Shown here piece by piece: positions 1-5,275 of a DNA stretch of 5,275 nucleotides; the stretch's first letter is position 1; every line of letters starts with the position of its first letter. Below the pieces are notes generated by a model. The model worked only from the letters and a program-made list of their open reading frames with translations. It did no database searches and was not told the origin of the DNA. The translations under genes and the position numbers were made by a program. This DNA is from Bacteroidales bacterium UBA3630. Its GTDB lineage: Bacteria; Bacteroidota; Bacteroidia; Bacteroidales; P3. The stretch is taken from positions 28,053 to 33,327 of the forward strand of contig DFLB01000005.1 in the NCBI GenBank assembly GCA_002373995.1. The letters are read 5' to 3'.

Positions 1-22
1 GGATATGCTTAGGATATGCTTA
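1..22. repeat. Two perfect tandem copies of an 11-base unit at the window edge
   Basis: GGATATGCTTA occurs twice back to back (1-11 and 12-22), followed by GG and a diverged stretch (GGTAGCGCTTT, about half matching). The array may continue left of position 1, so its true copy number is unknown. The 11-base period is close to one helical turn. It lies outside any open frame supported here. Confidence 0.65.
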
Positions 23-46
23 GGTAGCGCTTTGGATGGAGAAGAG

Positions 47-118
47 AGAGGCCGGAGGGGGGAGGTGGGAAGTGAGCGCTAAGGGCTTCGAACTTCCGAC
101 CTCCGACTTCCGGCCTCT
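47..118. repeat. Large imperfect inverted repeat (27-base arms, 18-base loop) downstream of gcvP
   Basis: The arms 47-73 and 92-118 are reverse complements at 23 of 27 positions. The outer ten pairs (47-56 with 109-118) are perfect; mismatches fall at 57/108, 59/106, 60/105 and 67/98, and the first of these is a G-T wobble on the plus strand. The 18-base loop contains the palindrome AGCGCT (75-80). Lying 33 bases after the gcvP stop, it would form a stable stem in the gcvP mRNA tail and could stop transcription or protect the 3' end. No T-run follows on the minus strand, only a pyrimidine-rich stretch, so it is not a classical intrinsic terminator. Confidence 0.8.
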
Positions 119-128
119 GAGCTCCGAC
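94..128. repeat. Five in-register heptanucleotide units, consensus YTCCGAC
   Basis: Consecutive seven-base units read TTCCGAC (94-100), CTCCGAC (101-107), TTCCGGC (108-114), CTCTGAG (115-121, degenerate) and CTCCGAC (122-128). The complementary form recurs on the left arm of the inverted repeat as GCCGGAG (51-57), GGGGGAG (58-64) and GTGGGAA (65-71), and again as ATCGGAG (136-142). The region is thus built from one heptad in both orientations, which explains why it folds. No function is known to me for it. Confidence 0.7.
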
Positions 129-142
129 CACGAGGATCGGAG
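122..142 (-). repeat. Small perfect hairpin just after the gcvP stop
   Basis: CTCCGA (122-127) and TCGGAG (137-142) form a six-pair stem around a nine-base loop, starting 8 bases past the gcvP TAA. It uses the same heptad as the larger inverted repeat. In the transcript it could act as a weak 3' stem, but no T-run follows, so calling it a terminator is not supported. Confidence 0.45.
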
Positions 143-150
143 GGCGGTGC

Positions 151-2997
151 TTATTCAGCCCAGACAGCCTGCAGGTTGCGATCGCCGTAGGCGTCGTCGA
201 TCTTGCTGATGGTGGGCCAGTACTTCTCGCAGTGAGGCTGCGGGAAGGCGGCTTTCTGGCGGCTGTAGGGGAGTGTCCATTCATCGGCACAGACGACCTG
301 CATGGTGTGCGGGGCGTTGCAGATGGGGTTGTTGTGCTCGTCGCTGCGTCCGGACATGATGTCGTCGATTTCCTGACGGATGGCTATCATGGCATCGCAG
401 AAGCGGTCGAGTTCGCTGAGGGGTTCGCTCTCGGTGGGTTCGACCATGAGGGTGTTGTGTACCGGGAAGGCGACGGTGGGTGCGTGGAAGCCATAGTCCA
501 TGAGACGTTTGGCGATGTCGCCGACGCTGACTTTGAGGCTGAACTCGCTGAAGTCGACGATCATCTCGTGGCCACACATGCCGTTTTTGCCGGTGTAGAG
601 TATCTTGTAGTACTTTTGCAGGCGTGCACGGAGGTAGTTGGCGTTGAGGATGGCGTGCGTGGTGGCCGAGGTGAGGCCTTCGCCACCGAGCATGAGGAGG
701 TAGCCGTAGGTGATGGGGAGGAGCATGGCGCTGCCGTAGGGAGCGGCGGCCATGGTGTTGCCTTTGGGCCCACCGACTTTGACGACGGGGTGAGACGGGA
801 GATAGTCGACCAGCTTGTCAGAGACACAGATGGGACCTACGCCGGGGCCGCCGCCGCCGTGAGGCATGGCGAAGGTCTTGTGGAGGTTGAGGTGGCATAC
901 GTCGGCTCCCATGAAGCCTGGGCTGGTGAGGCCGACTTGGGCGTTCATGTTGGCGCCGTCCATGTAGACGAGGGCGCCGGTGGCGTGGATGATGCCGATG
1001 ATGTCGAGGATGCCTTCCTCGAAGGCGCCATGAGTAGAGGGATAGGTGATCATGAGGCAGCTGAGGGTGTCGCGGTACTGCTCGGCTTTTGCGCGGAGGT
1101 CGTCGATATCGACATCGCCGCGGTCGTTGCACTTGACGACGACGACTGTCATGCCCGCTTTGGCGGCGGAGGCGGGGTTGGTGCCGTGGGCGCTGGCAGG
1201 GATGAGACAGACGTTGCGCTGAGCTTGGCCGTTGGCGATGTGGTAGTTACGAATAACGGTAAGGCCGCTGTATTCGCCATAGGCACCGCTATTGGGCTGC
1301 AGGGAGCAGCCGGCAAAGCCTGTGATGACAGCGAGACGGTGCTCGATGTCGTGGATCATTTCGAGGTAGCCCTGGGCTTGGTCGGCGGGGACGAAGGGGT
1401 GCATGCCAGCGAAGTGGCTCCAGGAGAGGGGCATCATCTCGGCGGCGGCATTGAGCTTCATGGTGCAGGAGCCCAGCGGGATCATGGCGCGGTTGAGGGA
1501 GAGGTCTTTCTCTTCGAGGCGCTTGATGTAGCGCATCATGGAGGTTTCGTCGTGGTAGGAGTTGAAGACACGCTTGGTGAGGAAGGCGCTCTGGCGCTGG
1601 AGGTCGGCGGGGATGGCTCCCGCAGCAGCGGCGCAGTTGCCACCGCAGACGAGCGGTTCAGCCTGACGGCCAGCGGCTTCGGCCAGGCAGTTGATGATGG
1701 CCTCGATGTCGGCATGGCAGACGGTTTCGTCGATGGAGATACCGATGCACTCTTCGCAGATGTAGCGGAAGTTGATTTCGTGCTTGAGGGCCACCTCGCG
1801 GACGCGGTCGGTGGGCACAGGACACTGGAGGGCCAAGGTGTCGAAGAAGACACGGTTGTGCTGCTTGTAGCCGTATTTCTCAAGTTCAGCAGCCAAGCGA
1901 TGGGCCTTAGTGTAGATGTTGGTGGCAATCTGGCGGATGCCTTCGGGACCGTGCCAGACAGCGTAGAAGCCACTCATGTTAGCCACCAGAGCGGCGGCAG
2001 TGCAGATGTTGGAGGTGGCTTTGTCGCGCTTGATGTGCTGTTCGCGCATGCCGAGGGCCATACGCAACGAGGGGTTGCCCTTGGCATCGATGGTCCAACC
2101 GATGATGCGTCCCGGGAAGGCACGCTTGAAGGCCTCGGTGAAGGCGAAGAAGCCGGCGTGGGGGCCGCCAAAGCCCATTGGGGTACCGAAACGCTGCGCG
2201 CTACCGACGGCGCAGTCGGCGCCCATCTCGCCAGGAGTCTTCATGAGGGCCAGGGCCATGAGGTCGGTGGCCATACCGACGAAGATGCCTTTTTCGTGGC
2301 AGCGGGAAATGAAGGAAGACCAATCCTGTGCTTCGCCGAACTGGTTGGGGTACTGCACAAAGGCAGCGAAGTAGGTGTTGTCAAGTTCGGTCTGTGCGGC
2401 TTTGCCGGTGACTATCTCTATGCCACGCGGGGCGGCATTGGTTTGCATGACGGCGAGGGTCTGCGGGAGGATGCCCTCGTCGACGAAGACTTTGCAGATG
2501 CCATCCTTCTGAGCCTGACGGCTGCGGCTGTTGAAGAACATGATCATGGCTTCGCCAGCGGCTGTTGCCTCGTCGAGCAGAGAGGCATTGCTGAGCGGCA
2601 TACCTGTCATTTCAGCGACCATGGTTTGGTAGTTCATCAGCGCTTCGAGGCGGCCCTGAGAGATCTCAGTCTGGTAGGGGGTGTAGCTGGTGTACCAACC
2701 AGCGTTTTCGAAGACATTGCGCATGATGACGGCCGGAGTGACGGTGCCATAGTAGCCCATTCCGATGTAGGTGCGATAGAGTTTGTTTTTCTTGGCGAGT
2801 GCACGGCAGTGGTTGAGGAACTGGTATTCGCTCATACCATCAGGTAAGGGCAGCGGTTTGCCCGTACGGATAGCTGCCGGGACTGTTTTATCGATGAGTT
2901 CATCCATAGTGTTGACACCAATGGTGTTCAACATTTTCTGCACATCGGCTTCGTTAGAGACGCCGTTGTGACGCGAGGCAAAATTATTTGTTACCAT
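151..2997 (-). CDS. gcvP: Glycine dehydrogenase (decarboxylating), P-protein of the glycine cleavage system, full length
   Basis: This PLP enzyme decarboxylates glycine and passes the aminomethyl group to the lipoyl arm of GcvH in the cytoplasm. The 948 residues match the usual size of the fused P-protein (about 950), with both halves present, unlike the split GcvPA/GcvPB form. The N-terminal half carries YIGMGYYGTVTPAVI (77-91), WYTSYTPYQTEISQGRLEAL (101-120) and QRFGTPMGFGGPHAG (269-283 approx.). The C-terminal half carries MIPLGSCTMKLN (505-516), QPNSGAYGEYSGL (567-579), HGTNPASA (604-611), MDGANMNAQVGL (679-690) and HLNLHKTF, where Lys707 should form the Schiff base with PLP; a Gly-rich PHGGGGPG loop follows. 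The frame stays open 62 codons further upstream, but that extension overlaps the preceding gene and is not P-protein-like, so the ATG at 2997 (MVTNNFASRH) is chosen. There is no Shine-Dalgarno sequence. No gcvT, gcvH or glycine riboswitch is visible nearby. Confidence 0.97.
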   Translation of the reverse strand: MVTNNFASRHNGVSNEADVQKMLNTIGVNTMDELIDKTVPAAIRTGKPLPLPDGMSEYQFLNHCRALAKKNKLYRTYIGMGYYGTVTPAVIMRNVFENAGWYTSYTPYQTEISQGRLEALMNYQTMVAEMTGMPLSNASLLDEATAAGEAMIMFFNSRSRQAQKDGICKVFVDEGILPQTLAVMQTNAAPRGIEIVTGKAAQTELDNTYFAAFVQYPNQFGEAQDWSSFISRCHEKGIFVGMATDLMALALMKTPGEMGADCAVGSAQRFGTPMGFGGPHAGFFAFTEAFKRAFPGRIIGWTIDAKGNPSLRMALGMREQHIKRDKATSNICTAAALVANMSGFYAVWHGPEGIRQIATNIYTKAHRLAAELEKYGYKQHNRVFFDTLALQCPVPTDRVREVALKHEINFRYICEECIGISIDETVCHADIEAIINCLAEAAGRQAEPLVCGGNCAAAAGAIPADLQRQSAFLTKRVFNSYHDETSMMRYIKRLEEKDLSLNRAMIPLGSCTMKLNAAAEMMPLSWSHFAGMHPFVPADQAQGYLEMIHDIEHRLAVITGFAGCSLQPNSGAYGEYSGLTVIRNYHIANGQAQRNVCLIPASAHGTNPASAAKAGMTVVVVKCNDRGDVDIDDLRAKAEQYRDTLSCLMITYPSTHGAFEEGILDIIGIIHATGALVYMDGANMNAQVGLTSPGFMGADVCHLNLHKTFAMPHGGGGPGVGPICVSDKLVDYLPSHPVVKVGGPKGNTMAAAPYGSAMLLPITYGYLLMLGGEGLTSATTHAILNANYLRARLQKYYKILYTGKNGMCGHEMIVDFSEFSLKVSVGDIAKRLMDYGFHAPTVAFPVHNTLMVEPTESEPLSELDRFCDAMIAIRQEIDDIMSGRSDEHNNPICNAPHTMQVVCADEWTLPYSRQKAAFPQPHCEKYWPTISKIDDAYGDRNLQAVWAE

Positions 2998-3028
2998 TAT
3001 TAAAGGAGTTTGTTTTATACTTAATAAA
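2998..3028 (-). other. AT-rich 31-base gap upstream of gcvP
   Basis: The stretch between the LRR gene stop (TAG at 3029-3031) and the gcvP ATG is strongly AT-rich against GC-rich surroundings, as is common for Bacteroidetes translation initiation regions. It holds no Shine-Dalgarno sequence; the minus strand reads CTCCTTTA near the start, the opposite polarity. No convincing Bacteroidetes promoter (TTTG, then TAnnTTTG) was found; the nearest resemblance is TAGTTTAT straddling 3028-3035. There is no hairpin with a T-run, so gcvP may be read from the upstream genes. Confidence 0.5.
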
Positions 3029-4531
3029 CTATTTTCTAACATGGAAGAAGCGCAGCACGGTCTCGTCGTAGACGGTGGAGACGCGGACAATGTAGGCTCC
3101 TGTGGGAAAGCGGCGCATCTTAATGTGTCCGTGACGTGGCAAGCCGGTGAAAACACACTGGCCTGCATCGTTGTAGAGGGCAATGCTGACGATTTCTTTT
3201 TTGTCTATCGGCACGTCGATGCGACGCTTGGCACGGTCGTAGACAATTTCCTGCTGCGAATCGATCGGCTCGGCGACGTCGTTCACTTCGTAGTACTCGG
3301 TGACAACCTTAACGCCGTCAGCATAGACGGTATCATGAATATACTCGACTTCGTGGATAATCTCGGCGGGTTGAAGGATGGCAATATAGGTAGCAGTGTC
3401 GTTGACGGCAACGGTGCGAGGATTGTCGCTATTACCATCAGACCACCCCTTGAAGCCGAAACCGGCGTTGCAAATAACGGTTAGGTTGACAGACTGCCCC
3501 ATGTCGTAGGTTCCCCCCCCGAGGACAGTGCCGCATTGCGGATCGTTGGCATAGGCCACTACATCGAGTTTGCATGGATAGGTGGTGCGCAAGTTACGCA
3601 AACGCTTCCATGCAGGTATCTCCTTATAGCGGTCGATGCTAATGCAGGGCACGTTGTAGACCACATTTGCCTTAAGACCGGCGAATACTTCGAGACCCAG
3701 ATAAGGAGGGGTGAGAGCTTTGATGTTCACCTCTTTTACTCCAACACACTGGTAGAAGGCCCGCTGTTCAATTCGCTCGACGCGCTTTGGCAAGTCTATC
3801 TGCGTGATAGCGTGACACTGGGCAAAAGCATAAGCTCCGATGTGCTTCACATTGGCTGGCAATGTCAGCACCCCTTGTATGTTGTTGCAATAAGCGAAAG
3901 AGTACTCGCCGATATATTCCACAGCATCAGGCAGATTCCAGTCGAACCGCAGGCCGTCCATGCCCACAAAAGCAAAGTCTGGTATGCGGGTCACAGCTGG
4001 GCCAAAGTTGACACGTGTCAGCATGCGGCAGTTGCCAAAGGCAATGGTACTGCGGGTGCCACCCATACTTTCGCATTTAACAGCGTTGAACTGCACTTCA
4101 GCGATGTTACTACATCCATAGAATGCCGAACGCCCGATGCGGACAATCGCCTCCCCTATCGTCATCGTTCCCTGGATGCCTTTACATTGATAGAAAGCAT
4201 AAGCACCAATCTCAGTAACGGTGGCAGGAATACTGACGGCGGTAATCTCGTCGCAACCCATAAAAGCCCTGTCGCCAATAGCCACCACGGTGTATTTGAC
4301 TCCATCATGCTCCACTTCGGCGGGGATTACCAGTTCGCCCCAAGGCATCCGATGGCCTTGCCAGCGGTTGGATCCCGCAGTCATCGGGCAGGTCACCTCA
4401 ACAACATTCTCTTCCTCGTCGTCAAGAATATTGAAGTAGAGGGTATAGCCCTCATCGCGTTGTGACTCAAAGTCGAAGGCCCACGATGGAAGAGCTATAC
4501 CCAGCAACAATATAAAAAACAATCGTTTCAT
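3029..4531 (-). CDS. Exported BspA-type leucine-rich-repeat protein with InlB-like B-repeat and putative T9SS C-terminal tail
   Basis: A 500-residue predicted cell-surface or secreted protein of unknown specific function. Residues 1-18 form a signal peptide (MKRLF, hydrophobic FILLLGIAL core, likely cleavage after SWA). Residues about 80-290 hold roughly eight BspA/TpLRR-type (LRR_5) repeats, seen as recurring IGxxAFxxC and LPxxVxxIG motifs (IGDRAFMGC, IGAYAFYQC, IGRSAFYGC, IGEYSFAYC, IGAYAFAQC, IEQRAFYQC). Residues about 321-387 resemble the divergent InlB B-repeat (GTVLGGGTYDMGQ, then FKGWSDGNSDNPRTV). A linker (389-430) leads to a tail with ALYNDAGQCV, PTGAYIVRV and a basic end HVRK, in the style of a type A type IX secretion sorting domain; that last call is inference. 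The frame is open to 4606, but the ATG at 4531 gives a clean signal peptide and avoids overlapping pckA. BspA-like proteins often mediate adhesion; the ligand here is unknown. The gene holds a G8 run. Confidence 0.9.
   Translation of the reverse strand: MKRLFFILLLGIALPSWAFDFESQRDEGYTLYFNILDDEEENVVEVTCPMTAGSNRWQGHRMPWGELVIPAEVEHDGVKYTVVAIGDRAFMGCDEITAVSIPATVTEIGAYAFYQCKGIQGTMTIGEAIVRIGRSAFYGCSNIAEVQFNAVKCESMGGTRSTIAFGNCRMLTRVNFGPAVTRIPDFAFVGMDGLRFDWNLPDAVEYIGEYSFAYCNNIQGVLTLPANVKHIGAYAFAQCHAITQIDLPKRVERIEQRAFYQCVGVKEVNIKALTPPYLGLEVFAGLKANVVYNVPCISIDRYKEIPAWKRLRNLRTTYPCKLDVVAYANDPQCGTVLGGGTYDMGQSVNLTVICNAGFGFKGWSDGNSDNPRTVAVNDTATYIAILQPAEIIHEVEYIHDTVYADGVKVVTEYYEVNDVAEPIDSQQEIVYDRAKRRIDVPIDKKEIVSIALYNDAGQCVFTGLPRHGHIKMRRFPTGAYIVRVSTVYDETVLRFFHVRK
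3513..3520 (-). repeat. Homopolymeric run of eight G (coding strand) inside the LRR gene
   Basis: The plus strand shows eight consecutive C; on the coding strand these are eight G spanning Gly338-Gly340 (GGG GGG GGA), at the start of the InlB-like domain. In the given sequence the frame is intact. Runs of this length can slip during replication. Losing one base brings a TAA at 3481-3483 into frame, and gaining one brings a TGA at 3438-3440 into frame; both remove the C-terminal tail. Confidence 0.85.
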
Positions 4532-4541
4532 TGCGTGAGTT
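4532..4541 (-). other. Ten-base spacer between pckA and the LRR gene
   Basis: Read on the minus strand, only AACTCACGCA separates the pckA stop from the LRR protein ATG. It has no Shine-Dalgarno motif and no room for a stem-loop terminator or a promoter, so any promoter of the LRR gene would have to lie inside the end of pckA. The arrangement favours read-through or translational coupling; this is inference from spacing alone. Confidence 0.7.
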
Positions 4542-5275
4542 TTATTTTGTCTGGGGGCCAGCGGCCACCAACGCCTTACCTGCTTCATTATGAGTGAACT
4601 TGACAAAGTTCTTCACAAAGCGGGCAGCTAGGTCGCAGGCCTTCTCGTCCCATTGCGCGGCGTCGGCATAAGTGTCGCGCGGGTCCAGGATCTTCGGATC
4701 CACTCCGGGCAGCGAGGTGGGCACCTCGAAGTCGAAGTAGGGTATCTTCTTTGTTTCGGCCTTCAGGATCGACCCGTCGAGGATGGCATCAATAATTCCG
4801 CGCGTATCTTTAATACTGATACGTTTGCCAGTGCCGTTCCAGCCGGTGTTGACCAAGTAGGCCTTGGCGCCGCTCTTCTCCATACGCTTCACCAGTTCTT
4901 CGGCGTATTTGGTCGGGTGCAGCTCGAGGAAAGCCTGTCCGAAGCAAGCGCTGAAGGTCGGTGTCGGTTCGGTGATGCCACGCTCGGTGCCAGCCAATTT
5001 GGCTGTGAAGCCGCTGAGGAAGTAGTACTTGCACTGTTCGGCGGTGAGGATGCTCACCGGGGGCAGCACTCCGAAAGCGTCGGCACTGAGGAAGATGACG
5101 TTGTCGGCAGCCGGACCGGCACTCTTGCCGTGCACAGGCTGGACGATTTTCTCGATGTGGTCTATCGGGTAGCTCACGCGGGTGTTTTCGGTGACGCTCT
5201 TGTCGGCGAAATTGATTTTGCCGATGGCGTCGACGGTCACGTTTTCGAGCAGAGCGTCGCGGCGGATGGCGTTGT
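4542..5275 (-). CDS. pckA: Phosphoenolpyruvate carboxykinase (ATP), C-terminal part; 5' end outside the window
   Basis: This cytoplasmic enzyme interconverts oxaloacetate plus ATP with phosphoenolpyruvate, CO2 and ADP. In Bacteroidetes it commonly runs in the CO2-fixing direction toward succinate, which is family knowledge. The 243 complete codons visible correspond to about the last 45% of the roughly 535-540 residue family, beginning at NAIRRDALLENVTVDAIG. Recognisable stretches are TENTRVSYP (its Arg matches the Arg333 active-site residue of the E. coli enzyme), FLSADAFGVLPPVS, LSGFTAKLAGTERGITEPTP, NTGWNGTGKRISIKDTR (adenine-binding segment, equivalent to E. coli residues around 449-455), LPGVDPKILDPR and the typical end ALVAAGPQTK. 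The P-loop, metal-binding and kinase-1a segments lie beyond the right edge and cannot be checked. The frame is open from the window edge to the TAA at 4542-4544, with no sign of damage. The next gene starts 10 bases downstream. Confidence 0.97.
   Translation of the reverse strand, partial: NAIRRDALLENVTVDAIGKINFADKSVTENTRVSYPIDHIEKIVQPVHGKSAGPAADNVIFLSADAFGVLPPVSILTAEQCKYYFLSGFTAKLAGTERGITEPTPTFSACFGQAFLELHPTKYAEELVKRMEKSGAKAYLVNTGWNGTGKRISIKDTRGIIDAILDGSILKAETKKIPYFDFEVPTSLPGVDPKILDPRDTYADAAQWDEKACDLAARFVKNFVKFTHNEAGKALVAAGPQTK

Noticed and set aside
47..118. Calling the inverted repeat a classical Rho-independent terminator of gcvP
   Set aside because: No T-run follows the stem on the minus strand, and the stem is unusually long with a large loop. 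It is recorded as an inverted repeat instead.
232..2847. An 871-codon open frame on the plus strand, antisense to gcvP
   Set aside because: It lies wholly opposite a gene with strong family motifs. Its product is Gly/Val/Asp/Glu-rich without recognisable domains, as expected when a GC-rich gene rarely uses the codons TTA, CTA and TCA. It is a codon-usage shadow.
3001..3008. TAAAGGAG on the plus strand as a Shine-Dalgarno site
   Set aside because: It sits over 30 bases from the nearest plus-strand ATG (3041), whose frame is a shadow of the LRR gene, and is in the wrong orientation for gcvP.
2998..3183. A 62-residue N-terminal extension of GcvP
   Set aside because: It would overlap the end of the LRR gene by about 155 bases, is Ser/Pro/Cys-rich and unlike P-proteins. 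The ATG at 2997 gives the normal family length.
3536..4465. A 309-codon plus-strand open frame opposite the LRR gene, and a 147-codon one at 3041-3484
   Set aside because: Both are antisense to a gene with a clear signal peptide and regular LRR units. Their products show no motif or export signal, and no plausible start context was found.
4532..4606. A 25-residue upstream extension of the LRR protein
   Set aside because: It overlaps pckA and would bury the signal peptide behind MSSSLIMKQVRRWW. The ATG at 4531 places the signal sequence at the true N-terminus.

Overview
The window looks like chromosomal DNA from a GC-rich member of the Bacteroidetes, most likely Bacteroidales. Support comes from the secreted BspA-type leucine-rich-repeat protein with a C-terminal tail resembling a type IX secretion sorting domain, from start codons with no Shine-Dalgarno sequence in front of them, and from the GcvP and PckA sequence types. 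Genus cannot be settled from the sequence alone.

All three genes lie on the minus strand, so transcription runs from high to low coordinates. First comes the 3' part of pckA (ATP-dependent phosphoenolpyruvate carboxykinase; its 5' end lies beyond position 5275). After a 10-base gap comes a 500-residue exported LRR protein. After a further 31 bases comes a complete gcvP (glycine dehydrogenase, P-protein of the glycine cleavage system, 948 residues). Neither gap has room for an ordinary intrinsic terminator, so read-through from pckA into the LRR gene, and possibly into gcvP, is plausible. No functional link between the two metabolic enzymes and the surface protein is evident. The shared orientation may reflect genome packing rather than a pathway.

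Positions 1-150, downstream of gcvP, are non-coding and rich in structure. They hold an 11-base direct repeat at the left edge, a large imperfect inverted repeat (27-base arms, 18-base loop) built largely from seven-base units of consensus YTCCGAC, and a smaller hairpin just after the gcvP stop. This is the least explained part of the window.

The other noteworthy feature is a run of eight G residues (coding strand) inside the LRR gene. Gain or loss of one base there would truncate the protein before its C-terminal tail. No complete new biological system was found. The window is mostly housekeeping genes plus one cell-surface gene and one repeat-bearing intergenic stretch.
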